From the NCBI RefSeq assembly GCF_042242105.1, contig NC_092012.1:28434978-28498977 (forward strand): a stretch of 64,000 bases of DNA, in the 5' to 3' direction. Positions 1 through 13,500 of this stretch are shown in pieces. Origin of the DNA: Pempheris klunzingeri (taxonomy: Eukaryota > Chordata > Actinopteri > Acropomatiformes > Pempheridae). Each line of letters opens with the position of its first letter. Positions within the stretch are counted from its first letter, which is position 1. The position numbers were made by a program, and so were the translations under genes. The notes below the pieces were generated by a model. That model was not told the DNA's origin. It worked only from the letters and a program-made list of their open reading frames with translations, and did no database searches.

Positions 1-1186
1 ACCCCTCCTGCCCCCCCGACATCTCCGTGTCTTCCACTGGCCTTTCTAGGAGTCTGTGTCACCACATCAGACAGAAGCTGCTGGACCAAGCTGCAGCCTT
101 AGCCCCAGAACCAATGGTTCATCAGCTAGTGGAGTGGCTACAGGTAATTACAGAAGTATCATTTAAAACAAAATCTGTGGAGATCATCAGTAATGATGTG
201 CCAAATGTGTGCTGTGTTAACAACAGCAGTGTGAGGAGTTGACGGAGGACTGCAGAGGAGTAGAGGAGGAGGTGAAAGAGAGAGAAGAGGAGGAGGAGTG
301 GACTGCAGTGCTGTCGTTGGACCACATCCGGTCTCTAAAGCGTTACGTCAGTCTGCTGGAGCGCTGGACCCAGCAGCTACAGCTCACTGGGAGGCTGTTA
401 CTGGGACGAAGTATACTGATTATTTTACAGGGAGCCAGACCCAGCATCAAGGTACCATCATGTTAAACCTGGCGTCACACGAAGTCTGGCAAACCTGTTT
501 TTGTGTATGTGTAGACCTGTGTACAGTATGTCCATACAGTGCCTGCTATGTATTGGTTGATTATGCACAGCAAAAAATATGAGCACGTGTTAAAAAGGCT
601 ATGTATATCACTCCTACATTAACACAGTCAGTTATTCAATCGAATAATAGCCCTGGAGGAGCTCTAGATGAGATTCCCCCCAAAATTAATCTAAAAAACA
701 GTCATTAAATACATTCATTTGTATTTACTACCAATGCTGTAATGATGCAAAGCCGGTTGAAAATGTATCCCTTTAATATTGTACTCTTTGTTGGTTTTTA
801 GCTGTCAGGTCATGCACTGTCTCCCTTTGCAGTCTATTCTGATTGTTATCACTGTGATCATGTCTCTTCAGGAGTTTTGTCGCCTTTTGAAAACAGCGAA
901 GGTGGACGTAGATTCTTCAGGCAGGAAATGCAAAGAGAGAATGATGAAGGTTCTCATTGAAACCCCGTGGAGTGGCCGTAGGTATGGATGACTAGATCCT
1001 CATAACCAATGTTGGATGACACGTGGCTGTTATACTGCAGCTCTCAAATGGTTTCTCTGTGTTTCTATCAGTCTCCAGGGTTTTGTAGTGAAGAACTACC
1101 AGTCGTCAACGGAGCTGACGGCAGCCTTCGAGGATATCAGCATGATGGAGCTCTACCAGCAGATACTGCCATCACTAAGTGACTGA
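1..1186 (+). CDS. rwdd3: RWD domain-containing protein 3 (RSUME), 3' part
   Basis: Four exons splice in phase: 1-143 (5' truncated by the window edge), 230-451, 872-981 and 1072-1186, ending in TGA at 1184-1186. They give about 195 C-terminal residues; the human protein is about 267 aa. Recognisable family blocks are [12 protein letters not shown] at the end of the RWD fold, [20 protein letters not shown], and [15 protein letters not shown] in exon 3. RWDD3 binds the SUMO E2 enzyme UBC9 and raises SUMO conjugation; that role is family knowledge, not visible here. Exon 2 encodes a very acidic linker (runs of Glu) not seen in the human protein as I recall it. The first intron is only 86 bp. The gene is tail-to-tail with pcsk6. 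The RWD N-terminal half and the promoter lie left of the window. Identity is firm; exact splice sites are read by eye. Confidence 0.9.
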
Positions 1187-1700
1187 CAGCTCATGGGTTA
1201 CCTAGGTGACCGCAGGTGACTGGATCTGAATATTCAGACAAGACTCACAGCGAGCCGAACTGTAGAAATCCAGAAAGAAATCCAGATGAAATGTCTTAGA
1301 AGCGTCGTCCCGATACAACACAACACTAACTGTGCTGTAGCACTGGTTCAACAGCAGACACAAGGGGAGTGATGGTCGACTGGTGTCTAACCCAGAAAAA
1401 ACATCATTCTGTTACTGCTAACTTAATTTTCATTGATTGATTTCATTGATGACTGATAACAGATTAACAGACCAGACATTACTTCTGGTTATTTATAGTT
1501 ACTATATTGTATCAGTGAAGCTTATTTAACTATTCAGTTTCTGAGATGTTTTCTTTTTTTTTTGTGTCCTGTTTTTTTTTTTATTGTTCATCTGCATCAT
1601 TCAAAGCTTAAGAGAGAAGAGGAAGTAAAAAACATTTTCTTGATTCTGATGCTTTGTTATTACTGTTTTGCTGCTTAGTCACGAGTATTTAATGTAATGT
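1187..1700 (+). other. rwdd3 3' untranslated / downstream region
   Basis: Non-coding sequence directly after the rwdd3 stop. It probably contains the 3' UTR. No clear AATAAA signal was seen. There are T-rich tracts near 1551-1582. Confidence 0.4.
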
Positions 1701-1703
1701 AAT

Positions 1704-2013
1704 GCGTCTATCCAAGGCTACAGCCTGTCCGTCCTTGGGAGCTGGATCTCTCCTTCACTGTGGTGCTCCCGGAGGTTTCTCTTTTCCCACTGGGTTTTTT
1801 GAGTTTTTCCTTCCCGAAGAAGGAGGGTCATAAAGGGCAGGTGATGCCTCTGACAGATCCACCGGACTGATCCATTGGCCTCATCGACTGCTGGACTCTT
1901 TATTAGATTGTTTGTTCGCTTACACTTGTTATTTCAGTGAACTTTGTAAAGCACTATGAGACACTCTGTTGTGATATTGGGCTATACAAATACATTGAAT
2001 TGAAAATTGAATT
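1704..2013 (+). repeat. Retroelement 3' tail (LINE-like), copy 1
   Basis: The segment starts near GCGTCTATCCAAGGCTACAG, includes a run like GGTTTTTTGAGTTTTTCCTT and ends in AAAGCACTATGAGACA...TTGGGCTATACAAATACATTGAATTGAA. The closing 'ctataca/tataaata + ATTGAATTG' pattern is typical of 3' ends of fish non-LTR elements of the L2 type. A second copy about 90% similar by eye lies at 23928-24180 in the same orientation. No reverse transcriptase ORF is attached, so both are 5'-truncated tails. Confidence 0.7.
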
Positions 2014-4578
2014 AATTGAGAAATACTTACAGGATGGTTTCATCCGGTCTATCATCAAGAGGGGATTTAAGCAAATGTCTTTATTTGTTATAGAACTTAA
2101 AACATCTTTTTAAATACATCTGCAAACATCTAATCTCAAGAATGAGACAACTGCAGGACTTCTGTAAATGTTTTCATTTTACCAGCCCACTGGTGTTAAC
2201 CTTTATTTAAACAGCACTGATCCATAACAAATATTGTGTTAAAAGTGCTACACGAACCGATGGTACAGTTTTATTGGGCGGTCTGGGAGTGGGATGACTC
2301 CACTACTACTACTTCACTGTAGCCTTCTATATAATCAACATTCTCTGATATTGTCCCCATGCTGTATGGGAGACATAATCTGAAACTATTTTATTTGACA
2401 CTCATGCACTGAACACTCTGAATGGTCTCAAACACAGCCCCTTATTTTGGATATGAATGAAAGTATAAAGATAGGATGTATGTTGTATAGTATTTTCGAA
2501 GGCCAGCATGACAGCAGGTCTTCCAACGCCTCTCGGCACATTTCTTCGTGTATACGTATTCAACTTGATGCATATGTTGGATAAAAAAAAGTCCCACGTT
2601 TGGAGCAATTTGCCCAGCTACGGTGCAGCATCTCTGTGTTCCTGACAACCTGAACATTAATGATGACTCTGTTCTAGTCAAGTGTCCCAGTGTGATAGTG
2701 AACATATACATGTAAACTGCCTCAAGCTGTGCAGAATGAGTTTTATGGTTAAAATGTGCTGTGGATTCCTGAGATACAAGTGAAGTGACCTTACCCCTTC
2801 TGTGGATATTTATCTGTGAATGAGGTAAGTTTTAGACTCTGGACAAGGAACTGGAATAAACACTAGGTGCATCTGCTTTGCTTTAAATTGTTAATCTTTC
2901 ATTTAAAATCTTCAAACATCTCGGGTCTATCCTGGTTCTGTCTTCCCTTCCTAACCCTGGTATGAACTCTGTAAATGTAACTGTCTGCTCTGTGATCCTC
3001 CTGAGGACGGATTCCCTCCTCTGCCCGTGCACGAGCAGCACTGAGCATCCACAAATGTTAATCTCTTTTGAGGGTTCAGCCAGGATTTGGAGCAGATTTC
3101 AAGGAGGGGCTGAAATGAAAAAACTGCATCAGGGCGATAGATGTAGCCATCTAACAGCAGCAGCCTTTTTAAAGGTGCAGGGCGCAGTGTTTTTATCGCC
3201 TTCTCTGGTTAATTCTAGTGAGGCTGCCCTGAGGGAGGTCACTGTATATCTATCCCTGTATTATAATATTATATTGAGACAAATCACACAAAACAAACAT
3301 AAAATTGGATAAAGTCACAAATGATAGAGAGATATGTTATTGTTGAAAAAGTTCAAATTATAAAATCTTACACTGTAAAGTTACTAAACTTGATCTGATG
3401 TAACAGGGATATTTTGTACAGGGCTTTAAAGTGAAAAGTAATAGAGCTACAGTCATCCAGATTTTTTATTTTTTATCATATTTGATTTCGATTTTTGCCA
3501 TTATGATGAGTAGCCCTCTGTTTGGCTCTTTGCTTTTATTTTTCAGTCGTTTAACAACACTACAGTACTGATGCACTCTCACACGGTGAAAGTTTGGAAC
3601 ATGTTCACTGCTCTGAAGTAATTAAAGCCCCAGCAATTGAATCAACCACTCTGTCAAGGCATAATTAACTGCCGCTGTCCTTGTTTACTCCATGAATGGC
3701 TTCAGCTGAGCGGTTGACTCTTAACAGGACAGGAGGGTCTTGATACTAGACAGAACAAACCCCTGTCCTCCATAATGAGAGAATCCTCATCATTACCAGG
3801 AACAACATCAACACACAGAGCACAAACACAAACACTTCTACGTCTCAGATGGGTGAGTTCTGCACTGAGAGGATGTAGAGAGACAAGATCTCAGCATGCT
3901 GGGTGAGTGACCCACGGTTTAACCGCTGGGGCTTAAACGATTCAGTGGACCTCAAATTGCTACTGAACAAACTTAGAGACTTTTCTCATTGATAGTATAA
4001 AGAAACCCAAGTAATACTAATAAGTCGGCATTTTTACATATGACATTGCAGAGGCAGTTCTCTTTCAAAGCTCCTTTGGCTTTATTATATATATATTTAA
4101 CTGAGCTGAAAACACTCCTTAAATAAAAACTCACTGAACAAAGTGAAGGGAAATGTATAATAGCTCAGGACCTTAAACTGAGATCATAAAACACAATAGG
4201 AAGTAAAAGTAATGAGAAATAAATGAAATATAATTGCTATAAACAGTACTTGTAAAAAGCACATTCATTATAATGCAGTTTTGTACATGTTCAATATAAT
4301 ACATGTTCAGTACAGAATATTTGTGCATATTCCAAATACTGCAGTTTATAAAAAAAAAGAAAATCACACCTGAAAAAACACAACTGAAGAGCTTCACTCC
4401 AAAGGGAGATATCCACAATTTGTAAAAAGTTAAATATTATGATGAATCGCAGAAATTAAAAGTAATTTTAGCTCTTTCTAAAAATGATTGTAACCGACAT
4501 TGGTTTGACCAAATGATAATGCTTCACTTTCAGCTTCTCTTTTTAACGCAGGGAGTCAGGGGGGAGGAGGCGGGCTCA
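2014..4578. other. Intergenic region between rwdd3 and pcsk6
   Basis: AT-rich DNA between the two convergent genes. No exon with protein similarity was recognised on either strand. It should contain the pcsk6 3' UTR (minus strand). A candidate minus-strand AATAAA lies at 4081-4086, about 500 bp past the pcsk6 stop. Short ORFs here look like chance. Confidence 0.5.
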
Positions 4579-7500
4579 TCATCCGTTCATCAGACAGGTG
4601 CGGCAGCAGAACTGACGGTAGAGCTTCTTCTCACACAGGCGGTTGGACTTGACCATCTCACAGAACACCTCATCAGCTGACGGACAGAGAGGCAGAGAAT
4701 CAGCTCCTCGTTCAGCGTGTTAAGTCAGGCTGGCTTTAACATCGTCTTTTGCTTAGATCTGCTTTGCGTTAAGTGCTTCCTTCATTTCTGAGAAACTGTG
4801 ATTGTTGAACCATTTTTGGAAAACATAATCTTGACATGATGCTTTACTTTGTATTATCATGCAGTCTGTATCTGGATTTATTGTCTAGATAGTAACATCT
4901 GGTCGCGGGGGCCTTTGCATTCCTACCTGGTATTATCATTAAGAAGCCTTTTCCTGCTGCCTGCACTGTGCTTGGATCCCAATATGAAAATTGATCATGC
5001 TGCTGTCTGGGCTCTCCGTGTCCTAACTTTGTTCCTCTGTAGCTAAGAGTAATTGGCCTTTTAACGCCCTGGACACGTGTTACAGATGCCATTTATAGTG
5101 GTCCAGCCAATCAAATTGTATCCACGCGTGTTCTGCATGAATTTACACATCCATTAACACACATTTATCCTTACATATTCAGATCCAGGTTGTATGTTAT
5201 CATCAGGTGCCAACGGGGTCTGACATTGAACTTTAAAGGAGCCCTGTGGAACTTCCTTTGAGTTCTGCAGTTGTGAGTAAGTGTTTCTCACTACAAGACA
5301 TTGTGCCGCATATTTTCATATTCTTATCCTAAACCTTAATTGTCTGCAAGCCTTGTTCATACAAACACTCCAGTTCGAACTCTCCAAACTTTTTTTTTAC
5401 TGTTTTTAAAATGATTCCTTTGTTTTTATTGTGAAGCACTTTGGTCACCCTTTGGGCTGTTGGAAAGGGCTATATACAGTGGGTACGGAAAGTATTCAGA
5501 CCCCTTCACTTTTTCCACATTTTGTTATGTTACAGCCTTATTCCAAAATTGATTCAATTCTTTTTTTTCCTCATCAATCTACACACCCCATAATGACAAA
5601 GTGAAAAAAGTTTTTTAGAAATTTTTGCAAGATTTTGGACAATTCCATGCTCCCAACTTTGTGGGAACAGTTTGGGGATGACCCCTTCCTGTTCCAACAT
5701 GACTGTGCACCAGTGCACAAAGCAAGGTCCATAAAGACATGGATGAGAGAGTTTGGTGTGGATGAACTTGACTGGCCTGCACAGAGTCCTGACCTCAACC
5801 CGATAGAACACCTTTGGGATGAATTAGAGCAGAGACTGAGAGCCAGGCCTTCTCGTCCAGCATCAGTGTGCGACCTCACAAATGCCCTTCTGGAGGAATG
5901 GTCAAAAATTCCCATAAACACACTCCTAAACCTTGTGGAAAGCCTTCCCAGAAGAGTTGAAGCTGTTATAGCTGCAAAGGGTGGGCCGACGTCATATTAA
6001 ACCCTATGGTTTAAGAATGGGATGTCACTTAAGTTCATATGCGAGTCAAGGCAGGTGAGCCAATACTTTTGGCAATATAGTGTATGTGCTGACACAGTGT
6101 CAGTAGTGAATGCAAAGTATGAGAAGATCGGGAATTGATCAAATTCTTTTAAAGCACTTAAATAAATGGATATATGTAGAGCTAATATGTTCATATCAAT
6201 AATACAAATGACATTTCCTTCTTCATAAAACATATTATATTATATTATATTATATTATATTATATTATATACCAAAATAATGCCAACTGTGTGCTTGTGC
6301 ATTATGCAAATAAAATGGGGACTCGCTCATAATAACATTGTGCTCAGTTTCCAGTCAAAAACCAAAGCACAGAAATGAACTATGAGCAGCAGCAATCCTC
6401 CAAGAGATGCTCCAGTGTTGCCAACCTGACGTGGGTTGTTATTTCAAACTCACCATTATTACAGGATGCATTCACAATGCAAGTCCTGCTGACCAGACTA
6501 TAACCCTCTTTGCATTTGGTGCAAGTTGCTCCAGGGCCACTGCAGCTCAAACAGTTGTCCTCACATCTGGAGAGACAAAGCCAAATAAAAACCAGTAGAA
6601 CAGAGCTGAAATCATGAACTAGTACATTTCCTTTTATCGACAGATGGTTGCTTGAGGTTACTGCAGAACAATTATCATGAAATTTTACTGTTAAGTGAAA
6701 ATACAGCTAAAGCTAGTATATTTTTCTGCCTTTGCCAGGCATACAATTCAAATGTAACATATAACTGATTTGGAAAAAATTGTTTTGTAGGTTTTTTTTG
6801 CAGTGATATTAGTGACACACCTGTGACACATCTTATGAGGGACTCCTGCTGCCTCTCCAGAGTAGTAGCCAGGAGTACAGGTCTGCTCACACCTCCACTC
6901 CTGCTGCAGGTAGCTCTCAGCACACTGGATACACTCCTCCTTACCCGGCCCTGGAAAACACAGTTGGAAATTTAATGTCATCCAAGATGGAAACCTCCAA
7001 GTTGCCATATGACCGTTATCAGGAGCCCAGAGACAATAAAATTGTTTTCACTCATACACCTAAATCTCTTGTTTACCTTGGAATTCTAAATCAGCATTTG
7101 TCTTTTCACTGAGACGTCTTACTTCCGCTGCTCCTGCTCTTAAGGCACTGTAGAAACTGCACCTACCTGCCAAACACACTGACCTGTGCAAGTCCTGCAA
7201 GAGGAGTGGCATGGGCTGCATGTCATCTCTTCGAGATGGAAAAACGTTCCATTGGTGCATTCAGGAACACAAGTCATCCCTGCCAGACTATAAATGAAAC
7301 CCAACTGTATTGCTGTGCTTTGTTTTAAACCAACGTTAAATATAAATCTTCCTGTCTTAAATACCTGTAGCCGTCTTTGCAGGAGGTGCATCTGTCTGCA
7401 TACCTCAGGCATCTCATACAGCTGTCGCGACATTTCAGACACTGTCTCTGATCTGGAATAGACAGCATGCACACCATGAGGGACACAATTAACTTATGTC

Positions 7501-10500
7501 ACATGTTTTTTACTCAACCACAAAGACTCCACAGTCACATGTTTAATCAATATCTGAATTCAATCAGAGATTAGTGATGATACTTTTCGTGAAAACAAAA
7601 TAATTCAGTGTTACCAAACACATTGTGTGTATCCATGAGGCCTAAAGTCCCAGAATGTGTGCCCATACATTTGAACTACTGGGAGCCTAACCTATTCCTT
7701 TATTAGTCCCACAATGGGGAAATTTACAATGTCACAGCAGACAGGACGAGATTAAAAAAAATATGTACAGCTACAGTAGAAAAAATAGAAACACTAAAAA
7801 AAATAAGTAGAGAAATAAAAAAGACAAAAGTGTGAAAAAAAAGCAAGAGGAAACTCAAAGTTGGGCGAGAGCTGCTGTAACAGGCTGTCACTCGTGCGGG
7901 GACACACACACCCCCAATGTGTTCATTGGCTGGACCGTGAGGACAGTGACAATAATAACAGTCCATGGACCAGAGAGGCTGCAAACTGCTGATCTGTGAC
8001 ACTAAATGTCAGGCTAAATATCAGATACTCAATAAAAGGCCAACTGTCTGCACTGTGGAGGTGTTGACTTACTGTCATCAGCAAAGTAACCTGGGGGGCA
8101 GGTATCGCTGCAGCTAGAGTTGAGTGTGCTGAGGTAAAGGCCTCTTCGACAGGAGAGACAATCTCCGGCCGATCGGCCCGCACATCTCTCACAGCCTCTA
8201 TGGCAGCGTCTACACCGACGAGACGCTACGTCCTCGAAGTGTCCCAGCGGACAGTGGCTCACACAGCTTCTACACACAGAGAGTCAGCTTACAGCAGAAT
8301 ATGGACTCGTAGTTATTCAACATTTACCAGCAGCAGAGCTGGTCTTGAAACAGAGAATCTAAATATTTTCAGCTCAGTAATAATAAGTTACTCCAGTTAC
8401 AGTATTACTGCAGAGCTATGGCTGTAACACACTTACACAGCCATTTAAACACCTGTCTACCACTAGTGGTAGCAGATCCTTATCTGTATGACATTGTGAC
8501 GATGATCAGCTTTTGTCATCATGCGGCTCAAACCTTGCTACCGCACTTCTGTGGGTGGAGATGTTTTGATTTTGTGGCACTACAGCTAAACAGAGCTTCT
8601 TTTGTTGTTGTCAAAAACAGCTGTGTGCTGAGTCTGGAGGGAAGGTTAATGAGAGCAGGGACACTGACCCAAACATTAAAATCTAAACAATCAGCCAAAA
8701 TGAGTTGAAATGCTCTGTAGAGCAGAGGGGAACTGCAGAGTTAGTCATAGCTGTCTGTGGGTTAGTCATTACATGTCATTTGACCATTGTGAAGAGATTT
8801 TAAAAGAGCTTTAAAGTTTGTGATTTTCCACTTTATCTTGTCTGGGTGCGTTTCATCCTGTCGGCTCCTACCTGCCACTTTTTAAGCTGCCTGAGCTGAA
8901 GTGGACACAGTTGAGGCAGTGGTCTGCATCTGGTCCGTCACAGCCCTGGTCCCCACACTCACTGTGGCATGGTCCTTAGTGAACATCACATTGATTAGGA
9001 TCAACAACGCCACCCCCACCATCATCATCATCATCACCAGTGCAAACAGCTGATGAATCTCTATCCTTTAACTGTTCTCACACATCACAAGGGCTGAGAT
9101 CATTTCCACTGTGGTACCACAGGGAGACTGACACCTAACATGTGACTAAATTGTGACATGAAAGTAAAAATGAAAGACATGTTTAAAGACGTATGCTGTT
9201 TCCTGGATTTGTCTAATTCAATATTTAACCCTACAGAAAAAAAAACAATATGTTTTTCCCATATCTTCCCAACCAACCTTCTTACATTTATATAAGAAGT
9301 GCTTATATACAAATATATTTATATATATATTTTATTTATAGAAATAATAGAAAGAAATAATCGATCTCTACAAAACGCGTGCTTGTTAATATCTATATTT
9401 ATCCTTGCAGTGTGCAGACTGAAGAAAATATGTTTTCACCTTTATTATTACATTTTGTGTTTCCCCAACACTCTGATCTTCTCACCATTGTACTCATCTT
9501 CTTCCTCCTCCTCCTCCTCCTCCTCCTCCTCCAGCTCTGGCTCCTCTAGGATCTCCTCTGTTGGGATCTCTAACATCCTTGAGCGAGAGTGCTGAGCACT
9601 GTGGGGCTGGTGAGGGTTCTGGGATGTCCCATAAAGAATCAGTGTCCATTCTTTGAGGTTGCCTGTGCCAAGTAACAATAATAATGGTAAAGCTGTTTTG
9701 CTGTTCTGTGCATAAGGACATCAGCTTGAATTCTAACAGCACATCTAAATGTAAACATGCTCCCGTGTTGTTTGGACCTTACCCAGCACCTCAGGATTGC
9801 GTAGCTTTGACGGTGAGTCAATAATCTCCAAAGTCCATGTGCCCTCTGTCCTCTCTCCCCAGAAATGAACCGTCATGAATTTCCAGTTCCTGAATCCCTC
9901 ACTGGAACTGTCAAACAGCCTGTGAAGGGAACAGTGAGGTGAAATGACACGTTAGAAACAGACAAACTGACTTCCATAGCCACCTCACTTAGTGTCAGCT
10001 GTGGAGGTGAGAAACAAGCTTTGAACTTCTCTCAGCTCCACACAACTATTTCTGTCTTTGCATGTGAGGTCAACACTATGAATGCCTGAATGAACAGACT
10101 GTCGATATCGCCATGTTCAAACAATATCACTACCTATGGATGGCCTGTCTATGCCAAGCCACACAGATTATTAGAACAGCATTCCTCTGTGGACTTAGGG
10201 AGGATCGAACTGCAGCCACTTTGGCTCATGTCGTGCTGAGGGGAGCTGTGGATGGACTGGTAAGTCTAAAATATGATGTGGTGAAATACAAAAATATTTC
10301 AATGCATCACAGTGCCCATTAGTCACGTTTCCCACACATATAGACTGCATCCTCCATCCTCTTGCCTGGAAATACAGGCCTCACTGATGATGCCCCTTTT
10401 TTTGGCTTAAATTTCAGCACACTGTCATTTAATATCATTGTCTGTATTGTCATTTTTTCATATCCATTTACATTAGCACCTTGCAAATTCTTTCATGTTT

Positions 10501-13500
10501 TTTTTTAATTCAAATACTTGTGACTAAAAACGAGGACATCACTACTGACATTGCTGCGAAACCTTTAGGCCTTGATATTTCTCATTGAGGAAAGACTTTG
10601 TCGCTGAGATTAGCTTGAGCAGTGTGATCATGCCAAAAGTGTAAGCCGTCTGTGTTAGCGTTTAGTTAAATCAAAGCTCATAGCTGAACCTCACAGAGCT
10701 GCTAAAGATGTGTGACATCACTTGAATCCTTTTGTTAGACTTCAAACAGCACCTGGAGACAATAAAGGCTTTTAAAAAATGTTGTCACATATTCAGTAGA
10801 TCTCCACATCACCTGGACACACGTGCTGATTGTAAAATGTCATTTCATCACAGTGAATACAGTCTCTATTTCTATGGTTGTCAAAGTCATGCTATTGTTG
10901 TGTGGAAAGCGGGAGAGAAATGGATGGGTGTGAGAATGTGGAAACTGAACAGTGGGAGCTGCTTCAGTGTGACAGGAGTTCAAAAGAGGAGAATGTGCCA
11001 GTCCTTCCGCCTGCAAAGCCACACACTGTGTTTTGATCATGCTTTTTAGAGAATTCCTCTCAGAAAGAATTTCACTCTCAGTAGAACCATTTGAGGAAAA
11101 ATAGATTCAAATCTCTCGCAGTGAGTCAGTTACCATTTACGTAAAAAACAGACCATACACTCCCCTCCAAAAGTATTGGAACAGTGAGGCCAGTTCCTTT
11201 ATTTTTGCTGTAGACTGAAAACATTTGGGTTTGACATCAAAAGATGAATATGAGACAAGAGATCAACATTTCAGCTTTTATTTCCAGGTATTTACATCTG
11301 GATGTGATACACAACTTAGAAGATAGCATTATTTGTAACGGAACACCAAATTTTTAGGTGAGCAAAAGTATTGGAACAGATAGACTTATGATAGATTAAC
11401 GTGAAAAGACTTAATATTTAGTTGCAAATCCTTTGCTTGCAATAACTGCATCAAGCCTGTGACCCATTGACATCATCAAACTTTTGCATTCTTCTTTTGT
11501 GATGCTTTTCCAGGCTTTCAGCGCAGCCTCTTTCAGTTGTGGTTTGTTTTGGGGGGTTTCTCCCTTCAGTCTGCTCTTTAGCAGGTAAAATGCATGCTCT
11601 ATAGGGTTGAAGTCTGGAGGTTGACTTGGCCAGTCTAAAAACCTCCCACTTCTTGCCCCTGGATGAACTCCTATGTTGTTTTGGCAGTGTGTTTTGGGTC
11701 ATTATCTTGCTGCACCATGAAGGATCTCCCAGTCAGTTTGGTTGCATCTTTCTTTAAATTGGCAGACAAAATGTTTCTGTAGACTTCTGAGTTCATTTTG
11801 CTGCTGCCATCATGTGTTACATCATCAATGAAGATGAATGAGCCCATCCCAGAAGAAGCCATGCAAGCCCAAGCCATGACATGACCTCCACTGTGTTTCA
11901 CAGATGAGCTTGTATGTTTGGGATCATGAGCAGATCCTCTCTTTCTCCAAACTTTAGCCTTTCCATCACTTTGGTAAAGGTTCATCTTTGTCTCATCAGT
12001 CCATAAAACTTTGTTCCAGAATTTTTAGGCTTGTCTCTGGACTTTTTGACAAATTCCAGCCTGGCCTTCCTATTCTTCTTGGTAATGAGTGGTTTGCATC
12101 TTCTGGTGTGGCCTCTGTACTTTTGTTCATGAAGTCTTCTGCGAACAGTAGACTGTGACACCTTCTCTCCTGCTCTCTGGAGGTTGATGCTGATGTCAAC
12201 AGTTGTTTTAGGGTCTTTCTTTACAGCTCTCACAATGTTTCTGTCATCAACTGCTGCTGTTTTCCTTGGTCTACCCGTTCGATGTCTGTTACTTAGTACA
12301 CCAATGGTTTCTTTCTTCTTCAGGACATTCCAAATGGTTGTACTGGCTATGGCCAACGTTTGTGCAATGACTGATTGATTTTCCATCTTCTCTCAGCTTC
12401 ACAATTGCTTGTTTTTCACCCATGGACAGCTCTCTGGTTTTCTTGTTGGTTACGCCTCTAACTATAAATGCAATCTGCACAGGCAAAACCCAAATCTGAA
12501 ACTGAACGTAGACATTCAGCGCTATTTATTGTTTGAATAATCAATGTAACAGGACACACCAGGGCAACAAAACACACCTGTCAGTCACATGTTCCAATAC
12601 TTTTGCTCACATGAAAAATGGGTGGGTTCAAACAAAAGGTGCTATCTTCTAAGTTGTGTATCAGATCCAGATGTAAATACCTGGAAATAAAAGCTGAAAT
12701 GTTGATCTCATGTCTCATATTCATCTTTTGATGTCAAACCCAAATGTTTTCAGTCTACAGTAAAAATAAAGGAATTGGCCTCACTGTTCCAATACTTTTG
12801 GAGGGGAGTGTATATTTAGTACGTGGAGCCACCACAGCCTGCAAACAAATTCTTTGTCCCGCTCAGTTTAGCAGAGATTGTGTAGATAATAACATGTTAT
12901 GCAGATGAACAGCACTGTGTTGGTCACTGGGACCCAGCGGGAACTGTTTTCAATGGGAAGTTTCTGAAACTGAAACAACAGCATGAACATGAATAGATAC
13001 AACTTGGGCATTTGGTAGAACCGACCCTTTATCTGTTATCTAGCTGAACCTGCAGCCTGCATCAGTGTTTACAGTGCAGCTCTCACCTCTTGGCAAGTAG
13101 CTGTGATCTCGTTCCAGACGGGGAGATGAGGTTGATCACCAGGTCTCCTCGTCGTGGGTGTGCAATCAGGATCTTGACCACCACGTGTTCCAGGTAGCCC
13201 ACGTGCTGCTCAGGTTCCTCTGAACACCCGGAGGTGGTGATGCTGCTGTTCAGACTTTGGCCAGCATGGATGTATCTGGGACAGCCATAAGCATTATGCA
13301 ATTACATGAAAAGCGGTAGAGTACATCGCCCTCCCACAAATACTCCACTGATTTGGACCTATAAGTATGGCTGCCTCATATGATGATGCACCAAGCACTT
13401 TGGGGTTCAGTGCCTTCCTCAAGGGCACTTTGGTAATGCCCAGAAGATGCTACAAGTCCACACTCCTTGCTGTATGGTCTGAGACGGAATTGAACCAGTA

